NCBI GenBank assembly: GCA_023398615.1
Contig: JAEWSD010000217.1
Coordinates: 1-14,555, forward strand
Length of the DNA stretch: 14,555 nt
Source of the DNA: Bacillota bacterium
GTDB lineage: Bacteria > Bacillota > Clostridia > Lachnospirales > Lachnospiraceae
Reading direction: 5' to 3'
The notes under the pieces were generated by a model that did not search any database, was not told the DNA's origin, and saw only the letters and a program-made list of their open reading frames with translations. The stretch's first letter is position 1, and every line of letters starts with the position of its first letter. Shown piece by piece: positions 1-6,366 of this stretch. The position numbers and the translations under genes are program-made.

Positions 1-280
1 ATGGAAACAGACCTCTATAAATGCATTATAACGCTATTTAATTAACTCGTAAACTGGTAAAACATGATTTTAGTCCTGCAAAATCAGGGAGTGCAGAAAA
101 TCATGAATTTACCTTCTCACTTAACTTAGTTAACATTTTTAGTTAACATCTATCTGATGAGAAAGCGCATACATTGTCGATAAACTTCCTAAGCTCGATT
201 TTTAAGCTTACGTGCTGAGTATGTATCCATAGCAAACCACTTTTTATCATATACAACGAACTTTCCTCATATGCGATAAA
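1..280. other. Non-coding left edge
   Basis: I see no convincing gene here. The frame opening at base 1 reads 14 codons and stops at 43-45; it has no visible upstream context and could be the tail of a gene outside the window or chance. The stretch holds the hairpin at 56-113, a 9 bp direct repeat AGTTAACAT at 128-136 and 141-149 (13 bp period), and a small inverted repeat around 190-210. It is AT-rich and carries no clear promoter that I would defend. Confidence 0.5.
56..113. repeat. Strong hairpin (19 bp in three blocks)
   Basis: The arms pair in three blocks: GGTAAA (56-61) with TTTACC (108-113), CATGATTTT (63-71) with AAAATCATG (97-105), and CTGC (76-79) with GCAG (93-96). The loop is about 13 nt. 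Neither strand has a T-run directly after the stem, so it is not a classical intrinsic terminator. It could be an mRNA 3' end structure of a gene to the left or a small palindromic repeat. The pairing is seen directly; the function is unknown. Confidence 0.6.
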
Positions 281-308
281 AAAGAACCTGAGCTTCTTCA
301 GGTTCTTT
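281..308 (-). terminator. Intrinsic terminator overlapping the stop codon of the UDG-like gene
   Basis: A perfect 11 bp inverted repeat (281-291 with 298-308) encloses a 6 nt loop. On the minus strand the stem ends TCAGGTTC and runs into six T. The stop codon of the UDG-like gene (300-298) and its last codons lie inside the 5' arm, so a ribosome terminating there would cover part of the hairpin. Confidence 0.88.
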
Positions 309-903
309 GAATGATGTTAAACATGGCTCCGATATCCTCAGTAACCATCCGGAACTTTGATTTTTCGATTAATATATTACCTCCGGTCATTATATAGGAC
401 GGAAAAACCCGGATTGAACCATAGTAAAACTCCTGGCTGCGCAATTTGTAAGTTGACCCGGCCGGGATCACATTTTTCCCCGTTTTCTTCCTTGCAATCA
501 TGTTAAAGGCTTTTTTTGCCACGTCTCCCATCAGCATTATGACTTCCGCCTTGGGAAACAGGCCGATTTCCTTTTCCAGAATACAAAGGCTTTCCTCTAT
601 GGTGCTTTTCTCTATTGTATAAGCATCCTTCGGAATTTTTACCGCGTTAGTAATATAAATACCCATCGATAAGATATCTGTAATGGAATCCGCCTTAATT
701 CCCGCATTTTGAAATAACGGGATCGCTGTCTTCAGGTACTCGGCCGATTCACTTCTGCCGTAAAAATCCTGGCTTGGATCGGCAGGCACAACCTCATTTA
801 TCATTATTGTGCGAATGCTGTCCGCTTCAACCTTCACATCCGGCAAATGAAAATTCTTATCCGAAGCCGCTTCCGTTAACGCCGTTTGAATATTCAGAAT
901 CAT
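298..903 (-). CDS. Uracil-DNA glycosylase family protein
   Basis: A 201 aa protein resembling the small clostridial proteins of the uracil-DNA glycosylase superfamily, which remove uracil from DNA. Features recognised: an N-terminal segment reading INEVVPADPSQDFYG (about 35-49) in the place of the motif that activates water, YITNAVKIP (about 82-90), a hydrophobic strand VIMLMGDVAKKAF (about 120-132), and FPSYIMTGGN (about 167-176) in the place of the usual HPS motif. The H of that motif is F here; from memory this is common in this clostridial subfamily, so activity on uracil is not assured. The ATG at 903 has AGGAG (911-915) 7 nt upstream. The gene is transcribed alone, with a terminator at its stop and a palindromic element in its 5' UTR. 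Family assignment is fairly firm, enzymatic activity is not. Confidence 0.75.
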   Translation of the reverse strand: MILNIQTALTEAASDKNFHLPDVKVEADSIRTIMINEVVPADPSQDFYGRSESAEYLKTAIPLFQNAGIKADSITDILSMGIYITNAVKIPKDAYTIEKSTIEESLCILEKEIGLFPKAEVIMLMGDVAKKAFNMIARKKTGKNVIPAGSTYKLRSQEFYYGSIRVFPSYIMTGGNILIEKSKFRMVTEDIGAMFNIIQRT

Positions 904-922
904 TTGTACTCTCCTTTTCCTT

Positions 923-1149
923 TTTATTGATACCTAGGCATTTGCGAAACTCTTAATTGTGTCTGTGATTGTTCCAATGTGTGTTTCATCTGTCGTTACT
1001 GTTTGCTGAAATTATTTGAACGTCACATAAAAATGTACTTATTGTATGTGTAAGTCAAGTAATTTCAGCAAATTGTAGAGGCAGCTGAAACACACAGGAA
1101 CATCAGCAGACACAAAAAGGAGTTTCGCAATTACCTATTTATTGATGCC
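923..1149. mobile_element. MITE-like palindromic element with target-site duplication
   Basis: Bases 935-1137 form one long imperfect palindrome. Paired blocks, outside to inside: TAGGCATTTGCGAAACTC-type end (935-952) with its inverse (1120-1137, two mismatches); TGTGTCTG (958-965) with 1107-1114; TGTGTGTTTCA (978-988) with 1086-1096; TTTGCTGAAATTA (1002-1014) with 1060-1072; CACATA (1024-1029) with 1045-1050; the centre is near 1037. Directly outside the ends lie TTTATTGATACC (923-934) and TTTATTGATGCC (1138-1149), an 11/12 match placed as a target duplication would be. It has no transposase and no open reading frame of note. Such elements are normally moved by a transposase coded elsewhere. 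Divergence between the arms suggests it is not a recent insertion. An alternative is a host structured RNA, which would not explain the flanking direct repeat. Confidence 0.78.
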
Positions 1150-1188
1150 TAACCAGGTTACCGGCCGTCTGCCGTACCTTACCTTAAG

Positions 1189-1197
1189 ATTATAACA
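1189..1197 (-). promoter_or_regulatory. Extended -10 promoter of the UDG-like gene
   Basis: The minus strand reads TGTTATAAT, a perfect -10 hexamer (1194-1189) with the TG of an extended -10. No good -35 box lies 17 bp upstream, as is usual for extended -10 promoters. Transcription would start near 1182 and cross the whole palindromic element before reaching the ribosome site at 911-915. Confidence 0.55.
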
Positions 1198-1236
1198 TAT
1201 CCAAACGCCATATGTATGTCATATTTATTTTATTAT

Positions 1237-1270
1237 TGTTACTATTCGGCCTTACGGCTTCATAGTAACA
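1237..1270. repeat. Hairpin downstream of the SDR gene
   Basis: TGTTACTAT (1237-1245) pairs perfectly with ATAGTAACA (1262-1270), with an inner GCC/GGC closing a TTAC loop. It lies 42 bp past the stop of the minus-strand SDR gene. The minus strand after it reads AATAATAAAAT, so there is no T-run; it may act as an mRNA 3' end structure or a weak terminator. Confidence 0.45.
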
Positions 1271-1311
1271 GTTGGTGGAGCTAAAACTGTTCAAAAACAT
1301 AACAATTTTCT

Positions 1312-2247
1312 TTACTTTTGAAAAGACCGTATCATCTCCCGCATGCCTGTCTCGAAGGAAACTGGTGCAAAATCCGGATAATGTTCCTTAAATTTGTCAC
1401 AGCTCATAATGTACGGAGAATTGAATTGATACAGCATCTCCTTTAATTCTTTTAAAATCGGTATGAACAGCCCCAAGATACCAAGTAAAAATCCGGACAT
1501 CGCCTTAACGTTATATCCCGTACCCAATTCCCGGTTGATGATGCCTGCGGCTTCCTTAACCGTTACCGGTTCGCTGACAGGCAGATGCCAGACCTGCCCG
1601 TAAGCACTGCCGTCCAGAGCTAACGTGACCAGAGCCCTGGCATTGTCGGGCGTATAGGAATAGGTATGTACCTCATCTACACTGCCTATAAACATGGGTG
1701 CTTTCCCCTGCAGCATCCTGTCAAGGAAGGAGGTATAAAACGGGCTGTTCACCGCATTGGGACCATAAAAATCGGCTGAACGGCCTATCACTGCGTTCAC
1801 ACGTCCGGAACGCATTGCCTCTGTAAGCAAATCCACGGTCATTTTTCTGGCCTTTCCTTTTTGAGAATCCGGATTCTGTGAATGATTCTCATCAAAAGGG
1901 ACCTTTAAGGGGGAAGGGCCATACATATATACATTATCCAGATATATCAGTTTGGCACTTTCCTTTTCACAGACCGTTATGACATTTTCCATTACCTTCG
2001 GCCATTCCTCCATCCACTTTTCCGACCGGTAGGGTATTCCTACGCAAAGATAAACATAGCCTGCCCCGTTTACGGCAGCCTCCGTCTGTTTCAAATCAAG
2101 CAAATCCGCTTTGACCGCTTCAACTCCTTCAATCTCCTTATTTCTTACCACGGCTCTGAACTTAAGATCCCTGGCTCTTAATTCGTCAATGACCACCCGG
2201 CCCATTGTACCGGCGGCACCTAATACAACATGCAATCCTTCTTCCAT
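1312..2247 (-). CDS. NAD(P)-dependent epimerase/reductase, atypical extended SDR
   Basis: A 311 aa Rossmann-fold protein of the NAD-dependent epimerase/dehydratase type. It begins HVVLGAAGTMG, the GxxGxxG dinucleotide loop, with R/K residues after the second strand (AVVRNKE) that suggest NADP preference. DNVYMYGPS is the expected strand and loop around the active site. The usual catalytic YxxxK is absent; its place holds QKGKARKMTVD, which from memory is typical of a subfamily of these SDR proteins. The C-terminal half has FYGPN and HTYSYTPDNARALV, substrate-side motifs of that subfamily. Start: the AGAGAGG ribosome site lies 7 nt before the ATG at 2247 but only 1 nt before the ATG at 2253, so 2247 is preferred (two residues shorter). 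It is divergent from the TetR gene at 2426 and probably repressed by it. The substrate is unknown. Confidence 0.8.
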   Translation of the reverse strand: MEEGLHVVLGAAGTMGRVVIDELRARDLKFRAVVRNKEIEGVEAVKADLLDLKQTEAAVNGAGYVYLCVGIPYRSEKWMEEWPKVMENVITVCEKESAKLIYLDNVYMYGPSPLKVPFDENHSQNPDSQKGKARKMTVDLLTEAMRSGRVNAVIGRSADFYGPNAVNSPFYTSFLDRMLQGKAPMFIGSVDEVHTYSYTPDNARALVTLALDGSAYGQVWHLPVSEPVTVKEAAGIINRELGTGYNVKAMSGFLLGILGLFIPILKELKEMLYQFNSPYIMSCDKFKEHYPDFAPVSFETGMREMIRSFQK

Positions 2248-2269
2248 TTGCATACCTCTCTTTCACTCA

Positions 2270-2286
2270 TGTTTACACTGTCAACA
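2270..2286. promoter_or_regulatory. Operator O1 for the divergent TetR regulator
   Basis: TGTTTACACTGTCAACA is a near-perfect palindrome (TGTTKACA-N-TGTMAACA). It matches O2 at 15 of 17 positions, and its start is 41 bp from that of O2, close to four helical turns. It lies just after the predicted start of the SDR transcript, where a bound repressor would block elongation. Confidence 0.65.
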
Positions 2287-2296
2287 TTGTATTCCC

Positions 2297-2325
2297 ATTA
2301 TATCCCATTATGTTTACATTGTTAA
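2297..2325 (-). promoter_or_regulatory. Promoter of the SDR gene
   Basis: On the minus strand, -35 TTAACA (2325-2320), a 17 bp spacer and a perfect -10 TATAAT (2302-2297). The -35 box lies inside operator O2, and the predicted start site falls next to O1, so both operators are placed to repress this promoter. Confidence 0.65.
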
Positions 2326-2327
2326 CA
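2311..2327. promoter_or_regulatory. Operator O2, shared by both divergent promoters
   Basis: TGTTTACATTGTTAACA is the second copy of the O1 palindrome. It contains the -35 box of the plus-strand TetR promoter (2313-2318) and that of the minus-strand SDR promoter (2320-2325). Binding of one dimer could therefore shut off both genes. Confidence 0.65.
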
Positions 2328-2341
2328 TGCTATGTTATAAT
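2313..2341 (+). promoter_or_regulatory. Promoter of the TetR gene
   Basis: -35 TTTACA (2313-2318), a 17 bp spacer and a perfect -10 TATAAT (2336-2341). The -35 is within operator O2, which points to autoregulation. The transcript would start near 2348 and carry a hairpin at 2375-2398 before the ribosome site. Confidence 0.7.
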
Positions 2342-2374
2342 AATGGCTGGATAATATTTAGACATTATATTATT

Positions 2375-2398
2375 TTTCGGATGAAATGAAATCCGAAA
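2375..2398 (+). repeat. Hairpin in the 5' UTR of the TetR gene
   Basis: TTTCGGAT (2375-2382) pairs with ATCCGAAA (2391-2398) around an 8 nt loop. The ribosome site AGGAAAGG starts about 10 nt later, so the hairpin is close to but does not cover it. There is no T-run after the stem, so it is not a terminator. Confidence 0.4.
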
Positions 2399-2425
2399 GC
2401 GGAATTCAGGAAAGGTAAAGACAAA

Positions 2426-3025
2426 ATGGACAGAGATCATTATCATCACGGTGCTTTAAAAAAGGAGCTTATCAGCAAAGGATTGCTGCTTTTGAACAGG
2501 GAAGGTTATGAAGGCCTCTCATTGAGAAAGGTTGCAGTCATGTGCGGAGTAAGCCATTCCGCTCCTTACAAGCACTTCCGTAGTAAGGAAGAATTAATTT
2601 CCGCAATTGTGCACGAGGTAACAGGCAGCTTTAATACCGCCCTTAATAACGCCCTCCTGCTGCATCCGGATAATCCGCCGATGCAGATTGTCGAATTAGG
2701 CAGACAGTATGTTAAATTCATGGTGGAGAATCCCGAATATCTGAAATTCCTTTTCCTCAGTGATAATGACTGCCCTATCATCATAGAAAACAATGAATTT
2801 CATTTTGAAGGCAATGTTAACTTTGAGATCGTCAAGAAAAGTGTGGAAAACTATCTGAAAGCGATCGATTACAGGAGCGGTGATGCCATAATAAGCACGC
2901 TCTCCATGTGGAGCCTCGTTCATGGGATCACCGTATTAATCGTAAATAAAAGTATTATTTATGACGGGGATTATCTGGGACTTGTTACAAAAATGATAAT
3001 CGAAACCTTTCACATAAAGCTTTAA
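2426..3025 (+). CDS. TetR/AcrR family regulator with C-terminal WHG domain
   Basis: A 199 aa repressor-like protein. Residues 8-55 form the TetR helix-turn-helix, with LSLRKVAVMCGVSHSAPYKH as the recognition part and FRSKEELISAIV after it. The C-terminal half binds ligand and forms the dimer in this family; W162 and H166-G167 (SMWSLVHG) are the residues that name the WHG domain. AGGAAAGG about 10 nt before the ATG is the ribosome site. The gene is divergent from the SDR reductase, and two matching palindromes lie between them, so it most likely represses both itself and the reductase until a small ligand, perhaps a substrate of the reductase, binds. Family is secure; target is inferred from the layout; ligand is unknown. 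Its 3' end converges on the permease gene with 30 bp between them and no clear terminator. Confidence 0.9.
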   Translation: MDRDHYHHGALKKELISKGLLLLNREGYEGLSLRKVAVMCGVSHSAPYKHFRSKEELISAIVHEVTGSFNTALNNALLLHPDNPPMQIVELGRQYVKFMVENPEYLKFLFLSDNDCPIIIENNEFHFEGNVNFEIVKKSVENYLKAIDYRSGDAIISTLSMWSLVHGITVLIVNKSIIYDGDYLGLVTKMIIETFHIKL

Positions 3026-3055
3026 AAACAGTTAATATGAGCTTTTGACACTCTT

Positions 3056-3826
3056 CTAAAAAAGCAGTAATATTCCCATTCCTGCGGTCATAACCAGGAG
3101 TACGGGATGTAAGACCTTTTCCAGCCTGGCCTTATCGAAGTGCTTAAGAAGCACCGGTCCTAACGCTCCCCCGCTTACGGTACCTATTGCCAGCAATCCG
3201 ACCGGCTTCCAGTCCACACTGCCCAGGCCCAGATGCATGAGAAATCCGGTAATGGACAGGCCAAGCAGTACCAGGACGGATGTACCGACCGTCTCCAGGG
3301 CGCTGCATCCAAGGATAGTAAGACCGGCAACTATGGGGCTGCTGCCGCTCAATCCCATCAAGCCTGACATGGCTCCTCCAAGTACACCGAACAGCACTGC
3401 CTTTGCATAAGCCAAACGCTTTATTCTGCCTGTCGTCCGTTTCCCGTCCTTTCCATTCTTTTTTCTTCTTAAGAACGTAACGAACATCTGCAGGGCCAGC
3501 AGGCACATGATGATACCGGTAAGCTTATGATACAGAGTTTCCGGTAATGCATCGGAATATAAGGAGCCTGCAATTGCTCCCAGAATTCCGCCGCTTAACA
3601 TGGTAAATCCCAGACGAACATTCACATTTCCCGCTTTCCAATGACTGACGGAGCCTGCTGCCGCAGTGGGGATAATGGTTGCCAGTGAGGTGGAGGTAGC
3701 AACGGCGGGCGAAACATGAAAAAATACCGTCAAGATTCCGATATAGACCGCACCCCCGCCTCCTCCGAACGATATAATTAACAGTCCTACGAGAAAGCCG
3801 ACGACGGGCAGGGCATACACAATCAT
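3056..3826 (-). CDS. TauE/SafE family membrane permease
   Basis: A 256 aa integral membrane protein of the sulfite exporter TauE/SafE family, which moves small anions such as sulfite or organosulfonates across the membrane. The two halves share the family repeat: a glycine-rich GGGGGAVYIG and SPAVATSTSLA in the first, GLMGLSGSSPIVAG and SALETVGTSVLVLLG in the second. A basic cytoplasmic loop (RRKKNGKDGKR) separates them. About eight hydrophobic segments are visible and the length is normal. The ATG at 3826 has GGAGG about 9 nt upstream and starts one base past the stop of the TetR gene, implying translational coupling. An upstream alternative start at 3850 has no ribosome site and would overlap that gene. 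The real substrate cannot be read from the sequence. Confidence 0.85.
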   Translation of the reverse strand: MIVYALPVVGFLVGLLIISFGGGGGAVYIGILTVFFHVSPAVATSTSLATIIPTAAAGSVSHWKAGNVNVRLGFTMLSGGILGAIAGSLYSDALPETLYHKLTGIIMCLLALQMFVTFLRRKKNGKDGKRTTGRIKRLAYAKAVLFGVLGGAMSGLMGLSGSSPIVAGLTILGCSALETVGTSVLVLLGLSITGFLMHLGLGSVDWKPVGLLAIGTVSGGALGPVLLKHFDKARLEKVLHPVLLVMTAGMGILLLF

Positions 3827-3827
3827 C

Positions 3828-4400
3828 TTACGGCACCTCCCGTACAGCAAGCATTCCGGTCAGAGCGCTCACCAGCCTGACGTAACTGGCGTCCGCATCG
3901 ACCTTTCCATCAAAAAATCCGGCCTCCTCCAATGAAACAAAACCGTGCAGGGCACTTCGGAATCCACGGATGAAATGTACCTCATCTTCCTTCGAATAAC
4001 GGTAAGGCTCCATAACCTGATGCAGAATGCCGACGACGGACAATCCCTCCCTGCGAAGCTCCTCATCCCTGCTGGCAGGTATCCTTAATATTGCCTTATA
4101 CAGTTCCGGATTCTCTTTCGCATACCTCCGATAGGCCATCGCAATCCCAGACAAAGCCTCTTCCTTTGCCTTCCCTACGGCAGAATCCAGCAGGACCGCT
4201 TCCAATTTACGGATTGCAAACTGTGCAAGGCTTTCGGTAAGCTCATTGAGTCCGCTCATATGGTTATACAGGGATGGTGTCTTTATCTCTAATTTTTCCG
4301 CCAGCCGGTTCAGGGTTGCATTCTCCAGGCCCTTTTCCTCCGCAAGCTCGGCAGCGGCCTTCAATATGGTTTCCTTGTCTATCTTCTTTCTTTTGCCCAT
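3828..4400 (-). CDS. TetR/AcrR family regulator (WHG type) of the TauE permease
   Basis: A 190 aa TetR protein. Its N-terminus KKIDKETILKAAAELAEEKG and LNRLAEKLEIKTPSLYNHM form the DNA-binding helix-turn-helix. H152-G153 in RSALHGFVSLEEAGFF marks the WHG C-terminal domain. The ATG at 4400 is preceded by GAGGTG with 6 nt spacing; the GTG at 4409 lies inside that ribosome site, so it is not the start. The gene is first in an operon with the TauE/SafE permease (1 bp gap), and a perfect 8 bp inverted repeat fills its promoter spacer, the normal layout of an autoregulated TetR gene that also controls its permease. It is divergent from the AraC gene, which may or may not be affected. Confidence 0.88.
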   Translation of the reverse strand: MGKRKKIDKETILKAAAELAEEKGLENATLNRLAEKLEIKTPSLYNHMSGLNELTESLAQFAIRKLEAVLLDSAVGKAKEEALSGIAMAYRRYAKENPELYKAILRIPASRDEELRREGLSVVGILHQVMEPYRYSKEDEVHFIRGFRSALHGFVSLEEAGFFDGKVDADASYVRLVSALTGMLAVREVP

Positions 4401-4429
4401 AACTGTCACCTCATGACTAATATTAATTC

Positions 4430-4458
4430 ATAATAAACTAATCATATTAGTTTGTCAA
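4430..4458 (-). promoter_or_regulatory. Promoter of the TetR-TauE operon with embedded operator
   Basis: On the minus strand, -35 TTGACA (4458-4453) is a perfect consensus, the spacer is 17 bp and the -10 is TATTAT (4435-4430). The spacer holds a perfect palindrome, AAACTAAT (4435-4442), three bases, then ATTAGTTT (4446-4453). A bound dimer would cover the whole space between the two boxes, so repression by the adjacent TetR is the simplest reading. A weaker, partly symmetric ATGA/TCAT sequence follows downstream near 4412-4430. Confidence 0.75.
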
Positions 4459-4585
4459 TACAAAATTTTAATCAGGCACAAGGCTGCAAAATTACTGTGC
4501 GGTTAAACAAAATGAGCAATATTATCCAAGCACGATGCGATTTCTTATGGTATTCTGTTATCAAAAGATTAAAGGAGGGCAAAAC

Positions 4586-5443
4586 ATGCCAAGTGAGATA
4601 AGAACTGTCTGCTACGATGCGGATTTAATGATAGAAACTTATCGTTTTCAGGGTATCATGCAAAAATTTCCGAATCATTTTCACGATTACTATGTGATAG
4701 GTTTTATAGAAGCCGGCCAGAGATATCTGCAATGCAAAAACCGGGAATATATCATAAATCCCGGTGATATTACTATATTTAACCCAAGGGATGTCCACTC
4801 CTGCGAACAGATAGACGGCAAGACCCTGGATTACCGGTGTATCAATGTCAGGCCCGAGATTATGAAGAAAACTGCCCTGGAGATTACCGGACGGGAATTT
4901 CTCCCGGTTTTTTCACAAACCGTTCTGTACCACAGCGAGCTGACCGCCTCCCTGCAGGAGCTTCACCGTATGATCAGTGAAGAGGAAACGGATTTCGTCA
5001 AGGAAGAGCTTTATCTGTTCCTGATCGGACAGCTCCTCCATGAATATACGGAAAATACGACGGACCCATTCACACAGGAGCTGTCTTCCCAGTTTAAGCC
5101 GGTTTGCGACTATATGGAAGAGAACTATGCCAGGACGATTACGCTGGATGAGTTAAGCAAGCTTGCAATAATGAGCAAATACCACTTCCTGCGCTCCTTC
5201 ACCCGCCAGAAGGGGATCTCGCCCTACAGCTATCTCGAAACGGTTCGAATCGGCAATGCCAAAAAGCTTCTGGAAGCCGGTGTACCTCCGGTAGAAACCG
5301 CCCTTCGCACGGGCTTTCACGACCAAAGTCATTTTACTAACTTTTTTAAGAAGTTTATTGGATTGACACCGTGGCAATATATGAAAATATTCGAAGATTC
5401 GAATGAACAGAAGCGTACGGTCTCCGGGGAGGTGCAGTCATGA
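4586..5443 (+). CDS. AraC family transcriptional regulator
   Basis: A 285 aa activator-type protein. The N-terminal cupin-like sensor has FPNHFHDYYVIGFIEAG and NPGDITIFNPRDVHS (within the first 75 residues), the metal or ligand-pocket signature of AraC sensor domains. The C-terminal hundred residues hold two helix-turn-helices: TLDELSKLAIMSKYHFLRSF and ETALRTGFHDQSHFTNFFKK, ending in the conserved GLTPWQYMK. AAAGGAGGG (4571-4579) lies 6 nt before the ATG at 4586; a longer reading from 4535 has no ribosome site. The stop overlaps the start of the EamA exporter by 4 bp (ATGA), so the two are translated together and the regulator probably controls that exporter. AraC-EamA pairs are common in Firmicutes. 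Confidence 0.9.
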   Translation: MPSEIRTVCYDADLMIETYRFQGIMQKFPNHFHDYYVIGFIEAGQRYLQCKNREYIINPGDITIFNPRDVHSCEQIDGKTLDYRCINVRPEIMKKTALEITGREFLPVFSQTVLYHSELTASLQELHRMISEEETDFVKEELYLFLIGQLLHEYTENTTDPFTQELSSQFKPVCDYMEENYARTITLDELSKLAIMSKYHFLRSFTRQKGISPYSYLETVRIGNAKKLLEAGVPPVETALRTGFHDQSHFTNFFKKFIGLTPWQYMKIFEDSNEQKRTVSGEVQS

Positions 5444-6360
5444 AACACGGAACTTCCGCCGCCGGACATCTGGCAGCTTTTTTAACCATAACAATCTGGG
5501 GAACCACCTATATTGCAACGAAGATCCTGTTAAAGGACTTTTCTCCTTACGAAATCCTGTTTATCCGGTTTATCATCGGCTATTTTGCGTTGCTTTTGAT
5601 CCGCCCGCATTCCCTGAAAACAAAAAGTGTACGGGAAGAACTCCTTTTTATTGCGGCCGGTTTCTGCGGTGTGACGATGTATTTCCTGCTGGAAAATGTC
5701 GCCCTTACCTATACGCTTGCTTCTAACGCAGGGGTCATCGTATCCGCCTCCCCTTTTTTTACGGCGGTTATCGCACATTTCTTCTTAAAAGAAGAACGCC
5801 TGCGCCCCCATTTCTTTCTAAGCTTTGCCATCGCTATCCTGGGAATTGCCCTGATTACCTTCAACGGCTGCTTTAACCTGAAGCTTAATCCGAAGGGTGA
5901 CCTCCTTGTGCTCACGGCATGTATATTCTGGGCGGTTTATTCCGTCCTGATGCGTAAAATCAGCGTGCTCGGCTATCATAATGTAAGCTGTACCAGGCGG
6001 ATCTTCTTCTATGGGCTGCTGTTTATGATTCCATTCCTGTTCCGGGCAGGATTTCACCCGGTTCCCAGTCATTTTGCCGAGCCTGCCAATCTGTTTAATA
6101 TCCTGTTCCTCGGATTGGGAGCCTCCGCGTTATGCTTTGTCACCTGGAACTGGAGCGTGGGAGTACTGGGACCGGTTAAAACAAGCGCATACATATACCT
6201 GGTTCCGGTAATTACCCTTGTGGTCTCCTTTCTGGTCCTGCACGAGAATATTACACCGGCAGCCCTGCTCGGCACTTTCCTGACATTGACCGGTCTGTTC
6301 CTTTCCGAAAGGGGACTCGGGAACGGAAAGCAATATAAGCAGGACGTAAAGGCTACATGA
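5440..6360 (+). CDS. EamA family (DMT superfamily) transporter
   Basis: A 306 aa membrane protein with ten hydrophobic segments in two five-helix halves, as in drug/metabolite exporters of the EamA family. The start LTITIWGTTYIATKILL and FIRFIIGYFALLL match the first two helices; NVALTYTLASNAGVIVSASPFFTAVIA is the conserved end of the first half, while WNWSVGVLGPVKTSAYIYLVPVIT and the E of LHENIT are the matching end of the second. GGGGAGGTG lies 6 nt before the ATG at 5440. The start overlaps the AraC stop, so it is the second gene of a two-gene operon. These exporters often carry amino acids or other small metabolites, but the substrate cannot be told. Its stop lies 6 bp from the convergent FMN-binding gene, with no room for a terminator. 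Confidence 0.88.
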   Translation: MKHGTSAAGHLAAFLTITIWGTTYIATKILLKDFSPYEILFIRFIIGYFALLLIRPHSLKTKSVREELLFIAAGFCGVTMYFLLENVALTYTLASNAGVIVSASPFFTAVIAHFFLKEERLRPHFFLSFAIAILGIALITFNGCFNLKLNPKGDLLVLTACIFWAVYSVLMRKISVLGYHNVSCTRRIFFYGLLFMIPFLFRAGFHPVPSHFAEPANLFNILFLGLGASALCFVTWNWSVGVLGPVKTSAYIYLVPVITLVVSFLVLHENITPAALLGTFLTLTGLFLSERGLGNGKQYKQDVKAT

Positions 6361-6366
6361 ACATTT

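Noticed and set aside
1..45. ATG at base 1 as a 14-codon gene
   Set aside because: It is too short, has no visible ribosome site because it is the window edge, and no family can be recognised.
774..956. Short plus-strand reading frames opposite the UDG-like gene and in similar positions opposite other genes
   Set aside because: They lie antisense to well-supported genes, lack ribosome sites and show low-complexity compositions typical of shadows.
3144..3506. 120 aa minus-strand frame inside the TauE/SafE gene
   Set aside because: It overlaps conserved motifs of the permease in another frame, has no recognisable domain and no ribosome site.
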